A stretch of DNA of 64,000 bases, from NCBI RefSeq assembly GCF_007830185.1, contig NZ_VLKZ01000007.1, positions 114,999-178,998 on the forward strand. Reading direction: 5' to 3'. This DNA is from Halalkalibacter nanhaiisediminis. Its GTDB lineage: Bacteria > Bacillota > Bacilli > Bacillales > Bacillaceae_D. Of this stretch, positions 28,271-37,922 are shown piece after piece. The notes below the pieces were generated by a model that ran no database searches, was not told the origin of the DNA, and was given only the letters and a program-made list of their open reading frames with translations. Both the position numbers and the translations under genes were made by a program. Position 1 is the stretch's first letter. Each line of letters starts with the position of its first letter.

Positions 28271-28588
28271 AAATGAGGATATACGTTAATTGAATCGTAA
28301 TCAAACTGATCAATGTATTTAAAAATAACGAATAAAAGTTGTAATTTTTTACTTAGACATGAAGCTGAGCTTTTTCTCGGACAACTGAGATTTATTGTAC
28401 TAAACAAGACGCATCCATCATATCGTGATACAGATAACACTTTGCTTTCATCTTACTTTCTTTTTGCACCATGGTTATTCGCCCTGCATAGGATGATAAG
28501 TGAAGAAATTGGCGGAGCGAATTAGGCAAAAGCCGACACGAGCGACCGACAACTCGATACGATACGAGAAAGAGGAGGGTTTAGTTTC
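28271..28588 (+). other. cotE upstream region
   Basis: About 320 bases with no convincing gene (a 70-codon plus-strand frame lacks a ribosome binding site). The only signals I can support are the sporulation-type promoter at 28467-28495 and the AGAGGAGGG ribosome binding site of cotE. Confidence 0.5.
28467..28495 (+). promoter_or_regulatory. Candidate sporulation promoter (sigma-K or sigma-E type) of cotE
   Basis: CAC, 17 bases, CATAGGATG. The pattern resembles the sigma-K form AC-N16/17-CATANNNTA, and CATANNNT also fits the sigma-E -10. B. subtilis cotE is read from sigma-E and sigma-K promoters. Confidence 0.5.
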
Positions 28589-29161
28589 ATGTCACAGACA
28601 GAAAATGGGTTTAACTATCGTGAGATTATAACAAAAGCGGTATGTGGAAAAGGTCGTAAGTTTTCTGAAGCCACTCATACGATTAGCCCTTCACACAAAC
28701 CGTCAAGTATTCTCGGCTGCTGGATTATTAATCATAAATATAGCGCCGAAAAAAAGGGTGATGATGTAGAAGTACAAGGAAGCTATGATATTAATGTATG
28801 GTTTTCCTACAACAAAAATACGAAGACGGATGTTGCGACGCAAACTGTTTCGTATACCGATGTTGTTTCGCTTTCTATGAGAGATGAGAATGTGTTATCA
28901 GATGAACTCGATGTTATTGCTCGTGCGGTTCAACAGCCTAATACGCTTGAAGCAACAATTTCAGAAAATGGAGCAAACGTTGATGTGCAAGTAGAGCGTG
29001 AATTTATTGTTGAGTGTATCGGGGAAACGAAGGTCGCAGTAGCTGTTAATCCAGATGGTATAATGGAAGAGTTTTTTGAGGAAGAGTATGAAGATGAAGT
29101 AAGTGATGAAGAATATGAGCGTCTAGACCCAAACTTTCTTCATGGGGAGATGGATAAATAA
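28589..29161 (+). CDS. cotE: Spore coat morphogenetic protein CotE
   Basis: A 190-residue CotE, the organiser of the outer spore coat (181 residues in B. subtilis). Recognisable stretches are [34 protein letters not shown] and the highly acidic C-terminus [19 protein letters not shown]. It has AGAGGAGGG upstream and sits just before mutS as in B. subtilis. Confidence 0.95.
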   Translation: MSQTENGFNYREIITKAVCGKGRKFSEATHTISPSHKPSSILGCWIINHKYSAEKKGDDVEVQGSYDINVWFSYNKNTKTDVATQTVSYTDVVSLSMRDENVLSDELDVIARAVQQPNTLEATISENGANVDVQVEREFIVECIGETKVAVAVNPDGIMEEFFEEEYEDEVSDEEYERLDPNFLHGEMDK

Positions 29162-29171
29162 GGGATTTGGC

Positions 29172-29288
29172 TGACTCACTGGAAAATGTCTGCCCCGCAC
29201 ATACTGTTTAGTGCTATTATGCACTTAAATAGAGTAAAAAGGCGATGGCAATTTTCTGGTGAGTCAGTCTTCTTTTCTCTTTTTTTGA
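29172..29288 (+). terminator. Large two-arm hairpin and T-run between cotE and mutS
   Basis: GACTCACTGGAAAAT at 29172-29186 can pair with ATTTTCTGGTGAGTC at 29251-29265, enclosing about 65 bases with an internal GTGC/GCAC pairing, and is followed by a pyrimidine tract ending in seven Ts. It is probably the cotE terminator, but is longer and more elaborate than its neighbours. Confidence 0.6.
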
Positions 29289-29390
29289 AAGAAAGCTTGG
29301 TTGAAGTCTTATACAAGATAGGGCTACTACTTACTATTCATTAGCAATAAACTTGTTAGTGACTCCCTAATGCGAGAATCAAACAGGCTA

Positions 29391-29399
29391 TGCTATAAT
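29391..29399 (+). promoter_or_regulatory. Extended -10 promoter element for mutSL
   Basis: TGCTATAAT, a perfect extended -10, 37 bases before the mutS ATG. No good -35 hexamer is present at 16-18 bases. Confidence 0.5.
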
Positions 29400-29435
29400 C
29401 ATATGTATTGATTACGTACGGTGGAGGATTAACCA

Positions 29436-32048
29436 ATGGCACAACAGACCCCTATGATGAAGCAATATTTAGAAATCAAGGCACAATATAAGGATGCCTT
29501 TTTATTTTTTCGTCTCGGTGATTTTTATGAGATGTTCTTTGAGGATGCAAAGCTTGCAGCGCGTGAGCTTGAAATTACACTAACTGGTCGAGGACAGGGA
29601 GAAGACCGAATTCCTATGTGCGGTGTACCCTATCATTCAGCTGATCAATACATGTCACGACTGATTGAAAAAGGGTACAAGATTGCCATTTGTGAGCAGG
29701 TAGAGGACCCTAAGCAAGCAAAAGGTGTCGTTAAACGTGAAGTCGTTAAACTATTAACGCCTGGAACAGTAATGAATGGGAACGGTATTAAAGAAAAAGA
29801 AAATAATTATTTAGTTGCTTTAACGCATTTTAAGGATGGTTCTTATGGTCTTGCAAGAACTGATTTGACGACAGGAGAATGTGCTGTTACGGTCGCCTCA
29901 GAGCTTGAAGAGGCAATTCAAGATATAGCAAGCTCAGGAGCAAAAGAGCTCGTTGTTGCATCAGATTTAGATGAGAAAGTTATCGTGCAAATTCAAGAAA
30001 AAAAAGCACTAACTTTATCAATAGAAGATGAATTAATACTCAATGAGGAGTATGCTTCGTTATGCAAAGAGCTAAAATCGGACAAGTTAATTGATAGCTT
30101 TTCGAGATTATTAAACTATTTAATTCGGACGCAAAAGCGCTCACTTAGTCACTTGCAAGAAGTGACGTACTATTCAACAGATTCATTTATGAAAATGGAT
30201 ACTCATACAAAGCGTAATCTTGAGTTAACGGAATCGCTAAGGGAAAAGAAAAAAGCTGGTTCACTTCTGGCAGTTGTAGATCAAACGGTGACAGCGATGG
30301 GTGGTCGACTTGTTAAGAACTGGCTTGAACGTCCATTAATTCATAAAGAGGTCATAGAAGATCGACTTGAAATGGTTACATCTTTATTACAATCTTATTT
30401 TGAGAGAGAAGAGCTGCGCGATGAACTTCGGCATGTTTATGATCTTGAGCGACTAGCTGGGCGGATTGCGTATGGAAGTGTGAATGCTAGAGAGCTTGTT
30501 CAATTAAAACGTTCTCTTCAAAGAATTCCTTCGATCAAACAGTTGATTCAAGCCATTGCACCAATATTTGGAGAGCGTTGGTTTAAGGAAGATGCATTTA
30601 TAGACGAATTAGTCGATTTACTTGAACATAGTCTTCTTGAAGATCCTCCAATTTCGGTTACAGATGGTGGTATGATTCGAGCTGGGTTTCATGAAGAGCT
30701 CGATACGTATCGTGATGCAAGTAAAAATGGAAAGCAGTGGATTGCTGAACTTGAGCGGAAAGAGCGCGAGGCAACGGGCGTTAAATCATTAAAAATTGGA
30801 TTTAACAAAGTTTTTGGCTACTATATCGAAGTAACGAGAGCTAACCTCCATTTACTACCTGAAGGTCGGTATGAACGGAAGCAAACATTAACGAATGCTG
30901 AACGTTATGTAACTCCTGAACTAAAAGAAAAAGAAGCGCTTATTTTAGAAGCTGAAGAAAAGATGGAGCAGCTGGAGTATGATTTATTTGTCACTGTTCG
31001 CGATGAAACAAAACAGTATTTAGCATCGATTCAAGAATTAGCTCATGCGATTAGTGAAATTGATGTCTTGGCTGGATTTGCATCAGTAAGTGAGCAACGT
31101 CACTATGTTCGACCAACATTCTCAAACGAGAGAGAAATAGAGATAGTAGGTGGACGTCATCCAGTTGTTGAAACGGTGATTGCAAAAGGTCAGTATGTTG
31201 CAAACGATGTACAAATGACAAAAGGACGTGAAATGCTCTTAATAACGGGTCCAAATATGGCAGGGAAAAGTACGTATATGCGTCAGCTTGCCTTACTTGC
31301 TGTTATGGCTCAGATTGGCTGCTATGTCCCTGCAGAATCAGCTGAATTACCTATTTTTGATCAAGTATTTACTCGTATTGGAGCAGCTGATGATTTAGCT
31401 AGTGGTCAAAGTACATTCATGGTCGAAATGCTTGAAACGCGATACGCTCTGAAAAAAGCAACAGAAAACAGCTTAATTTTGCTTGATGAAATCGGTCGTG
31501 GGACTTCTACTTATGACGGCATGGCACTTGCTCAGGCCATTATTGAATACATTCATAATCATGTTCGTGCGAAAACGCTATTTTCAACTCATTATCATGA
31601 GTTAACGGAACTCGAAGGTATGCTAGAAGATTTGAAAAATGTCCATGTCGCAGCAGTTGAAGAACACGGAAGTGTCGTCTTTTTGCATAAAGTTGTCGAC
31701 GGACAAGCTGATCGAAGTTATGGCATATATGTAGCGGAATTAGCTGAGTTGCCTAAAGAGGTGACTGATCGTGCAGAGGCATTACTTGAACAATTCGAAT
31801 CAAGCCAGGCAACGATTAAAGGAGTCAAGCAACATAATGAGATCAGGGAAAAAGCAACCCCGATTGAGCAATTATCCTTATTTGAAGAAGAAGGCCCTGC
31901 TGTCGTAACGAAAGAGAAAAAGAAATCGGTTGGCACACTTGAACGAGAAGAAAAAGTGATTAAAAAGCTCGTTCAAAAAGATGTACTAAATATGACACCA
32001 ATTGAAGCGATTCAATTTGTAAATGAGCTTCAGAGATTATTAAAATAA
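29436..32048 (+). CDS. mutS: DNA mismatch repair protein MutS
   Basis: An 870-residue mismatch sensor. The mismatch-wedge Phe-x-Glu is F30-Y31-E32 (GDFYEMF), the Walker A loop GPNMAGKS starts near residue 605, and the DEIGRGTSTYDG block is the Walker B/D-loop. Near the C-terminus QLSLF is a beta-clamp-binding motif that in B. subtilis couples MutS to replication. GGTGGAGG precedes the ATG. It forms an operon with mutL 34 bases downstream. Confidence 0.98.
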   Translation: MAQQTPMMKQYLEIKAQYKDAFLFFRLGDFYEMFFEDAKLAARELEITLTGRGQGEDRIPMCGVPYHSADQYMSRLIEKGYKIAICEQVEDPKQAKGVVKREVVKLLTPGTVMNGNGIKEKENNYLVALTHFKDGSYGLARTDLTTGECAVTVASELEEAIQDIASSGAKELVVASDLDEKVIVQIQEKKALTLSIEDELILNEEYASLCKELKSDKLIDSFSRLLNYLIRTQKRSLSHLQEVTYYSTDSFMKMDTHTKRNLELTESLREKKKAGSLLAVVDQTVTAMGGRLVKNWLERPLIHKEVIEDRLEMVTSLLQSYFEREELRDELRHVYDLERLAGRIAYGSVNARELVQLKRSLQRIPSIKQLIQAIAPIFGERWFKEDAFIDELVDLLEHSLLEDPPISVTDGGMIRAGFHEELDTYRDASKNGKQWIAELERKEREATGVKSLKIGFNKVFGYYIEVTRANLHLLPEGRYERKQTLTNAERYVTPELKEKEALILEAEEKMEQLEYDLFVTVRDETKQYLASIQELAHAISEIDVLAGFASVSEQRHYVRPTFSNEREIEIVGGRHPVVETVIAKGQYVANDVQMTKGREMLLITGPNMAGKSTYMRQLALLAVMAQIGCYVPAESAELPIFDQVFTRIGAADDLASGQSTFMVEMLETRYALKKATENSLILLDEIGRGTSTYDGMALAQAIIEYIHNHVRAKTLFSTHYHELTELEGMLEDLKNVHVAAVEEHGSVVFLHKVVDGQADRSYGIYVAELAELPKEVTDRAEALLEQFESSQATIKGVKQHNEIREKATPIEQLSLFEEEGPAVVTKEKKKSVGTLEREEKVIKKLVQKDVLNMTPIEAIQFVNELQRLLK

Positions 32049-32082
32049 TAATAAACAACTTGTTTGAAAAAGGAGGGGTTCG

Positions 32083-33966
32083 ATGGCGAAAATTATCAAG
32101 CTTGATGATGCCTTGTCTAACAAAATTGCAGCGGGTGAAGTCGTCGAGCGCCCAGCTTCAATTGTAAAAGAATTAATTGAAAATGCACTTGATGCTAATA
32201 GTACACATATTTTAATTGAAGCTGAGGAAGGCGGCTTATCTCAAATTCGAATAGTCGATAACGGTGATGGCATTGATGAGGACGATGTCGAGACAGCCTT
32301 TTTCCGCCATGCCACAAGTAAAATTCGAACGGATCGGGATCTTTTTCACATTTCAACGCTTGGTTTTCGCGGGGAGGCTTTACCGAGTATTGCGTCTGTT
32401 TCTCATTTAACGATGACAACGAGTACAGGTATTGGTCCAGGAACAGAGCTGAAGCTTGAAGGTGGGGTCATCAAAAGTAAAGCAATAGCAAAAGCAAGAA
32501 AAGGGACAGAAATAGTTGTCACAAATTTATTTTATAATACACCAGCTCGTCTAAAATATTTAAAAACGGTTCATACCGAAGCAGGTAATATTAGCGATAT
32601 TATCAATCGACTTGCACTGGCTCATCCTCACGTAGCCTTTGAATACTATCACAATAAAAAAGAGGTTTTGAAAACGTCTGGAAATGGTGATATTCGTCAA
32701 GTTATTGCCTCTATCTATGGCAGATCTGTCGCAAAGAAAATGGTTGCTGTTAACGGACAGTCACTTGATTATCAAATCAGTGGTTATGTGGCGATGCCTG
32801 AGCTCACAAGGGCTTCTAGACAATATATGTCATTGTTTGTAAACGGTAGATATATACGAAATTACTCATTAGCGAGAGCGATTCAAGATGGCTATCACAC
32901 CTTGCTACCAATAGGTCGTTTTCCAATAGTCGTTCTCTCAATTGAAATGGATCCACAGCTTATTGATGTCAATGTCCATCCTGCTAAACTCGAGGTAAGA
33001 CTGAGTAAGGAAGAAGAACTTGGACAATTAATTACAACAGCTATTAAAGGGGTTTTTAAGAAAGAAACACTAATCCCCACGGTAGATACAAGTAAGCGGA
33101 CGCAGAGACCTGAAGCTAAAAGTGAACAGTTGTCTCTCAGCTTTGAACAGGATACGACTCCTCGGCCTGAGACAGTTTTACAAGTGAGGGAAAATCCAGC
33201 TGTTTCAGAACAAGAGTCGCGTGAAATAGTACCTAAGTCGAAGATGGAAATGGAGTCAAAAGAAGAACCGTCCATTTCCTTTTCAAATAAAAATGTTGAT
33301 TTTGATGATAGAGAAATAGAGGAAGAAGTGAATGAGCAACCAGCAGCACAGGTAACTCAACACGTTGAAGCTGCGCCACTTGAGCGTATTCCAGCACTAT
33401 ATCCTATTGGTCAAATGCATGGCACCTATATCATTGCCCAAAATGAAACAGGCATGTATTTAATTGATCAACATGCTGCACAAGAACGAATTAAGTATGA
33501 ATTTTACCGAGAAAAGGTGGGACAAGTCGAAGCGCAGGTTCAAGAATTGTTCGTGCCAATCACACTTGAATGCACGGCGCAAGAAATGGCTACGATCAAT
33601 GAACATATGGATGAACTTCACCGTGTCGGTGTGTTTCTCGAAGTATTTGGAACACAAGCTTTCATTGTACGCTCTCACCCAACATGGCTTCCAAAGGGCT
33701 ATGAAGAAGAAACAATTCGAGAAATCATTGATTACCTACTTGAGCATAAAAGAGTGGACTTAGCGAAATTAAGAGAAGAAGCAGCGATTCTTATGTCGTG
33801 TAAAGCAGCTATAAAAGCCAATCGCCACCTCCGTCATGATGAAATGTATGCCTTACTTGAATCACTAAGGAAAAGCAGTGATCCATTTACATGCCCTCAT
33901 GGGAGACCAATCATTGTTCATTTCTCAACATATGCTTTGGAGAAAATGTTCAAGCGGGTGATGTAA
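32083..33966 (+). CDS. mutL: DNA mismatch repair endonuclease MutL
   Basis: A 627-residue MutL. GHKL ATPase motifs are [16 protein letters not shown] and [12 protein letters not shown]. The C-terminal domain has the metal-dependent nicking site [12 protein letters not shown] (from Asp462), the second block with SCKAAIKA, and CPHGRP, all expected in bacteria without MutH. A QLSLSF motif in the variable linker may bind the beta clamp. AGGAGGGG precedes the ATG. Confidence 0.97.
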   Translation: MAKIIKLDDALSNKIAAGEVVERPASIVKELIENALDANSTHILIEAEEGGLSQIRIVDNGDGIDEDDVETAFFRHATSKIRTDRDLFHISTLGFRGEALPSIASVSHLTMTTSTGIGPGTELKLEGGVIKSKAIAKARKGTEIVVTNLFYNTPARLKYLKTVHTEAGNISDIINRLALAHPHVAFEYYHNKKEVLKTSGNGDIRQVIASIYGRSVAKKMVAVNGQSLDYQISGYVAMPELTRASRQYMSLFVNGRYIRNYSLARAIQDGYHTLLPIGRFPIVVLSIEMDPQLIDVNVHPAKLEVRLSKEEELGQLITTAIKGVFKKETLIPTVDTSKRTQRPEAKSEQLSLSFEQDTTPRPETVLQVRENPAVSEQESREIVPKSKMEMESKEEPSISFSNKNVDFDDREIEEEVNEQPAAQVTQHVEAAPLERIPALYPIGQMHGTYIIAQNETGMYLIDQHAAQERIKYEFYREKVGQVEAQVQELFVPITLECTAQEMATINEHMDELHRVGVFLEVFGTQAFIVRSHPTWLPKGYEEETIREIIDYLLEHKRVDLAKLREEAAILMSCKAAIKANRHLRHDEMYALLESLRKSSDPFTCPHGRPIIVHFSTYALEKMFKRVM

Positions 33967-34014
33967 AGGTTTAAAAATAGGTCAAATTAGACGATAATAG
34001 TAGGAGAAACGAGA

Positions 34015-34809
34015 ATGATCGTAACAACTGCAGGAAAAGGCGCTGATCAGTTACATGAGAAAGCGATCGGTTTTAGTCAAAAGCTAGATTGTCGATTTGT
34101 TTTGAGGAATAAACAATCTGTGCAGGAATTAATCGAGCAGTACAAGGAAGATGTATTAGTAATAGGAAAACAAAAAATCACTCTTCATCACGCGTGTGGA
34201 GGGGAACCTTTCTTTTATCACCCAAATTCTGCGATGTTTAGAGTAAAGCAGTTCTTGAAGACAGGATATGATCCGCTTGTTGATACGGCTAAGCTAACAA
34301 AAGGAATGACATTTCTTGATTGTACATTAGGGCTTGCATCTGATAGTCTTGTTGCAAAGCTTGCTGTAGGAAAAGAAGGGCGTGTGATTGGTCTTGAGGC
34401 GAATGCAACTGTCGCAGCAATTGTAAAAGAAGGACTTAAAACGTGGAATGAGGGCGGTCCTGAAATGCTTGCTGCGATGAAAGCAATTGAAGTCATTCAT
34501 GCGAAACATTATGATTACTTACTGTCACTTGAGGATAATTCAGTCGATGTTGTCTACTTTGATCCAATGTTTGAACAGCATTTATCAGACTCCACTGGGA
34601 TAAAAGGCTTAAAGCAATTTGCTTGTCATGATGATTTGTCAGAGGAAACGCTGAGAGAGACATACCGAGTGTGTAGTGGTCGAATCGTTTTAAAGGATCA
34701 CTGGAAAAGTACACGCTTTGATCGATTTCCTTTTCACGTAATAAGGAGGCAGCACTCCGCCTTCCACTATGGATATATAGAAAAAGAAGGAAAATGTTTG
34801 AATTTATGA
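34015..34809 (+). CDS. RsmJ-like class I SAM methyltransferase
   Basis: A 264-residue methyltransferase. FLDCTLGLASDSLVAK is the SAM-binding motif I and VYFDPMFE the catalytic motif, which matches the DPMF block of RsmJ (16S rRNA m2G1516 methyltransferase, YhiQ/DUF548 family). The N-terminus (MIVTTAGKGADQLHEKA) resembles Firmicute homologues of unknown target. GGAGAAACG precedes the ATG and miaA follows in 16 bases, suggesting an RNA-modification operon. The exact rRNA target is inferred from family only. Confidence 0.75.
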   Translation: MIVTTAGKGADQLHEKAIGFSQKLDCRFVLRNKQSVQELIEQYKEDVLVIGKQKITLHHACGGEPFFYHPNSAMFRVKQFLKTGYDPLVDTAKLTKGMTFLDCTLGLASDSLVAKLAVGKEGRVIGLEANATVAAIVKEGLKTWNEGGPEMLAAMKAIEVIHAKHYDYLLSLEDNSVDVVYFDPMFEQHLSDSTGIKGLKQFACHDDLSEETLRETYRVCSGRIVLKDHWKSTRFDRFPFHVIRRQHSAFHYGYIEKEGKCLNL

Positions 34810-34825
34810 AAATAGGGAGAAGATG

Positions 34826-35773
34826 ATGAAAGAAAAGCTAGTCGTAATCGTCGGACCGACTGCTGTTGGGAAAACAGCTCTAAGCATTAAGCTTAGTAAG
34901 AAATACAACGGTGAAGTCATCAGTGGGGATTCAATGCAAGTATACAAAGGAATGGATATCGGCACTGCGAAGGTTGGAAAAGTAGAACAAGACGGGATTA
35001 AGCATCATTTAATAGATATCAAAGAGCCACACGAATCTTTTTCAGTGGCTGAATTTCAAGAACATTGCCTCCCGCTTATTTCTCTTATTAATCAAGTAGG
35101 CCATATTCCTTTTTTAGTCGGTGGTACAGGGCTATATGTAAATGCAATAACAAAAGGGTATCAACTCGATGAGATGCCAACTGATGAAAAGTATCGAGCC
35201 GAGCTTGCAGAGATTGCTTTAAATGTTGGAAACGAAGAATTACATAAGATGTTAGAAGCTGTTGATCATGAAGCTGCTGTCAACATTCATCCTAATAATG
35301 TTCGTCGTGTTATTCGAGCACTTGAAGTCTCGCGTGTGACAGGAGTACCGTTTTCAAAGCAACAAGTTGGAGAACAAGGAGAAAAAAAATCTCATTATGA
35401 TCTCGTTTTTATTGGATTATCAATGGAGCGTGAGAAACTGTATAAGCGGATTAACCAAAGAGTAGATCTAATGATCGAGCAAGGGCTTGTAGAAGAAGCA
35501 AAGGCACTTTATGATCAAGGTATTATCGACTGTCAATCAGTACAAGCGATTGGTTACAAAGAACTGTATGAATATTTTGATGGTAAGTGTTCAAAAGATG
35601 AGGCTATTGAAACATTAAAAAGAAACTCAAGAAGATATGCCAAAAGACAATTAACATGGTTCCGCAACAAAACAGATGCGACGTGGTTTGACATGACTGA
35701 CGGGCTCACGGAGCAAGTTTTTCACGAAATTTGTACATTTATTGAAGGAAAATTCCAATCTTTATCGAAATAA
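34826..35773 (+). CDS. miaA: tRNA dimethylallyltransferase MiaA
   Basis: A 315-residue isopentenyl-tRNA transferase that puts the dimethylallyl group on A37. P-loop GPTAVGKT, the SGDSMQVYKGMDIGTAK block, VGGTGLYVNA and QAIGYKELYEY are diagnostic. Two ATG codons are adjacent; the second is better spaced from AGGGAGA. It feeds MiaB (25706). hfq follows after 30 bases. Confidence 0.97.
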   Translation: MKEKLVVIVGPTAVGKTALSIKLSKKYNGEVISGDSMQVYKGMDIGTAKVGKVEQDGIKHHLIDIKEPHESFSVAEFQEHCLPLISLINQVGHIPFLVGGTGLYVNAITKGYQLDEMPTDEKYRAELAEIALNVGNEELHKMLEAVDHEAAVNIHPNNVRRVIRALEVSRVTGVPFSKQQVGEQGEKKSHYDLVFIGLSMEREKLYKRINQRVDLMIEQGLVEEAKALYDQGIIDCQSVQAIGYKELYEYFDGKCSKDEAIETLKRNSRRYAKRQLTWFRNKTDATWFDMTDGLTEQVFHEICTFIEGKFQSLSK

Positions 35774-35803
35774 AGAGAGAGTCAATAAGAGGAGGACACC
35801 CCG

Positions 35804-36043
35804 ATGAAACAGCAAATTAACATTCAGGATCAATTTCTTAATCAATTACGCAAAGATAACATCTCAGTCACAGTCTTTTTACTCAACGGTTTTCAGCTTC
35901 GTGGTCATGTGAAAGGATTCGATAATTTTACAATCATTCTAGAAACAGAAGGAAAGCAGCAACTTGTATATAAGCATGCCATTTCAACATTTGCCCCGCA
36001 ACGTAATGTGCAACTAAAAGCAGATTCAGAACCAACTGCATAA
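35804..36043 (+). CDS. hfq: RNA chaperone Hfq
   Basis: A 79-residue Sm-like protein with Sm1 ([21 protein letters not shown]) and Sm2 YKHAIST motifs complete. The C-terminal tail is short, as in Gram-positives. miaA-hfq linkage is conserved from E. coli to Bacillus. GAGGAGG precedes the ATG. Confidence 0.98.
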   Translation: MKQQINIQDQFLNQLRKDNISVTVFLLNGFQLRGHVKGFDNFTIILETEGKQQLVYKHAISTFAPQRNVQLKADSEPTA

Positions 36044-36053
36044 TAATAACAAA

Positions 36054-36136
36054 GCTGACTTGTTACAGTGTCTACTCTGAATACTCACTTGTTTGTGGAA
36101 GTGATGGAGAGTGACACGACAAGTCAGTTTTTTATA
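36054..36136 (+). terminator. Complex terminator after hfq
   Basis: CTGACTTGT (36055) pairs with ACAAGTCAG (36119), inside it GTGTC/GACAC and CTCT/AGAG, and an inner CACTT/AAGTG hairpin; T6 follows. It ends before the IclR coding region. Confidence 0.75.
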
Positions 36137-36188
36137 TTTTTTTTATGAAGGTAATATTTGGTTATCATTTATCACTTGGGGGATGCAA

Positions 36189-36947
36189 ATGGTTAAATCA
36201 GTTGATAGGGCGCTAAGAATCATCACTTTAGTAAGTCAAAGTAAAGAGGGGCGAGGTGTAACGGAACTCGCTACTCATCTTGACTTAAATAAAAGCTCGA
36301 TCTATAAATTATTAACCACACTTGTCAGTCATGGTTTTATCGAACAAGATATTGAGACAAAAAAGTATCGATTAGGGTATAAGTACTTAGAATTAAGCGC
36401 TATTTTACTAGAGTCGATTGATTTACGTTCTCAAGCAAAAACGTTTCTTGAGGAGTTAGAATCGTATACAAACGAAGTGATTCACTTAGTTGTTTTTGAT
36501 CAAGGTGAAGTGATTTATATTGAGAAATTAGAGGGAAATGAAACGTTACGTACTCACTCAAAAGTCGGTAGAAGAGCATCGATGCATTGTACAAGTGTTG
36601 GTAAAGTTATTCTTGCCCATTTACCTGAGCAAGAGGTTTCAGCTATTTTAAATAAAAATGGGATGGAAAAGCGGACTGAAAATACGATTACAGATAAAGA
36701 AAGTTTACTTACTGAGTTACGAAAAATTAGAAACCAAGGTTACGGAGTGGAAATTCAAGAAAATGAAACAGGCATAACCTGTATAGCTGCACCAATATTC
36801 GATAATAGAGGGAGGATTGCAGCTGCCATAAGTGTCTCAGGACCGTCCATTCGCATGGAAAGTGATCGTTTGAAAGCAATAAGCCCAGTCATTATCGAAG
36901 TAGGAAAAAAAATCTCACGACGTCTTGGATATATTTCTCCAAATTAA
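36189..36947 (+). CDS. IclR-family transcriptional regulator
   Basis: A 252-residue IclR-type regulator: N-terminal winged helix (SVDRALRIITLVSQ, then VTELATHLDLNKSSIYKLLT) and a C-terminal GAF-like effector domain (RRASMHCTSVGKVILAHLPE, GITCIAAPIFDNRGRIAAAISVSGP). The ATG follows GGGGGAT; the open frame extends 26 codons upstream into the hfq terminator. It is the first gene of the glycolate/glyoxylate island. IclR regulators often control glyoxylate or aromatic-acid genes; the GAAAC-N3-GTTTC sites before glcE and glcB look like IclR/KdgR-type operators, so it is the best candidate to bind them. Confidence 0.9.
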   Translation: MVKSVDRALRIITLVSQSKEGRGVTELATHLDLNKSSIYKLLTTLVSHGFIEQDIETKKYRLGYKYLELSAILLESIDLRSQAKTFLEELESYTNEVIHLVVFDQGEVIYIEKLEGNETLRTHSKVGRRASMHCTSVGKVILAHLPEQEVSAILNKNGMEKRTENTITDKESLLTELRKIRNQGYGVEIQENETGITCIAAPIFDNRGRIAAAISVSGPSIRMESDRLKAISPVIIEVGKKISRRLGYISPN

Positions 36948-36950
36948 TTA

Positions 36951-36980
36951 AAAAAGCTAACAAAACAGTTAGCTTTTTTA
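36951..36980 (+). terminator. Intrinsic terminator after the IclR gene
   Basis: 11-bp stem AAAAAGCTAAC / GTTAGCTTTTT with a 6-base loop and T-rich tail. Confidence 0.92.
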
Positions 36981-37097
36981 TATTTTTTAGTAAAATAAGA
37001 AAGATGTCGTATTTTGTTATCAATTGCAATTGTTTAGAATATTTTAAAAAAATATTGAAAAATAAAAGGAAGGATGGTTTAATAAAGTTACACACAT

Positions 37098-37111
37098 ATC
37101 ACATATGTGAT
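37098..37111 (+). promoter_or_regulatory. 14-bp palindromic operator before the GntR gene
   Basis: Perfect palindrome ATCACATATGTGAT ending 25 bases before the GTG start of the GntR regulator. Position and symmetry suggest autoregulation; this is inference. Confidence 0.5.
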
Positions 37112-37136
37112 CATTGATCAGAAGGGTGGTGGATAT

Positions 37137-37841
37137 GTGAATGTCGAAAAAATACCAAAAAAGAAAATATCGGAGTTAGTTGTTGAGCAAATCGAGAAGA
37201 TGATTGAATCGGGAATGTTCAAACCAGGAGAAAAATTACCTTCTATGCGAGAGCTTTGTGAAATGTTTGATGTTGGACGTTCAGCAATCCGTGATGCAAT
37301 CATTACTCTTAACGGAAAAGGTACCGTTAATGTCAAGCAAGGCGAAGGAACATATATTTGTGAATTTGACTCAACAAAGTTTTTTAATCAAACAACCTTA
37401 TTACCTAGTCAAAAAAATATCCGCGAATTGTTTCAAGTGAGAAAGATTGTTGAAGCAGGGATAGCGGAAGGAGCAGCATTGAATAGGACAGAGGAAGACG
37501 TAGAGATTATTGGAGAAATTCTTTTAAATCAAACTGATGGCTGGGAATCAGATTACAACTTTCACATGGCAATTGCACATGCTGCAGGTAATGAGATTTT
37601 AGTACAGTTAATGGAATTTATCTCCTCAACAACGAAGAAAACGATGAATGAATTTTATGCACAAATCGAGCCAAATGATGAGATTCTTGCATCAATTAAA
37701 GCGCAGCATAATAATATCTATAAATCAATACAATCAGGCGAATCTAAACTGGCATACCAAATAATGATTAAACATTTGAGTTTTGTCGAAGAACTCTTAC
37801 AAGATCGTGTTCTAATTGATAAAGCACACGAAACAATGTAA
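37137..37841 (+). CDS. FadR-subfamily GntR regulator
   Basis: About 234 residues: N-terminal winged helix (GEKLPSMRELCEMFDVGRSAIRDAI) and an all-helical FCD effector domain (FQVRKIVEAGIAEGAA, FHMAIAHAAGNEIL with metal-ligand His). FCD regulators commonly sense hydroxy- or dicarboxylic acids such as glycolate (GlcC) or lactate (LldR), which fits the downstream genes. GTG at 37137 has GAAGGGTGG upstream; an earlier GTG at 37107 lies inside the palindrome. It directly precedes the glycolate oxidase genes. Confidence 0.88.
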   Translation: MNVEKIPKKKISELVVEQIEKMIESGMFKPGEKLPSMRELCEMFDVGRSAIRDAIITLNGKGTVNVKQGEGTYICEFDSTKFFNQTTLLPSQKNIRELFQVRKIVEAGIAEGAALNRTEEDVEIIGEILLNQTDGWESDYNFHMAIAHAAGNEILVQLMEFISSTTKKTMNEFYAQIEPNDEILASIKAQHNNIYKSIQSGESKLAYQIMIKHLSFVEELLQDRVLIDKAHETM

Positions 37842-37850
37842 GCGTTTTAA
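37837..37850 (+). promoter_or_regulatory. cre-like CcpA site before glcE
   Basis: TGTAAGCGTTTTAA matches the catabolite-responsive element TGWAARCGYTWNCW at all but one position. It overlaps the GntR stop codon, about 70 bases before glcE. Confidence 0.55.
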
Positions 37851-37880
37851 AATTATCGCTCATTTTTTTGAAACAAAAAT

Positions 37881-37906
37881 AGAAACATCGTTTGTTATTA
37901 AGAAAC
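37881..37906 (+). promoter_or_regulatory. Three-half-site operator upstream of glcE
   Basis: AGAAAC, 3 bases, GTTTG, 7 bases, GAAAC, followed by GAAT. The same layout recurs at 42143-42168 before malate synthase, where the left pair is a perfect GAAAC-TGT-GTTTC palindrome. It resembles IclR/KdgR-type operators. Confidence 0.6.
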
Positions 37907-37922
37907 GAATAGGGGTGTTATC

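Noticed and set aside
28313..28525. 70-codon frame in the cotE upstream region
   Set aside because: No ribosome binding site and it overlaps the likely sporulation promoter.
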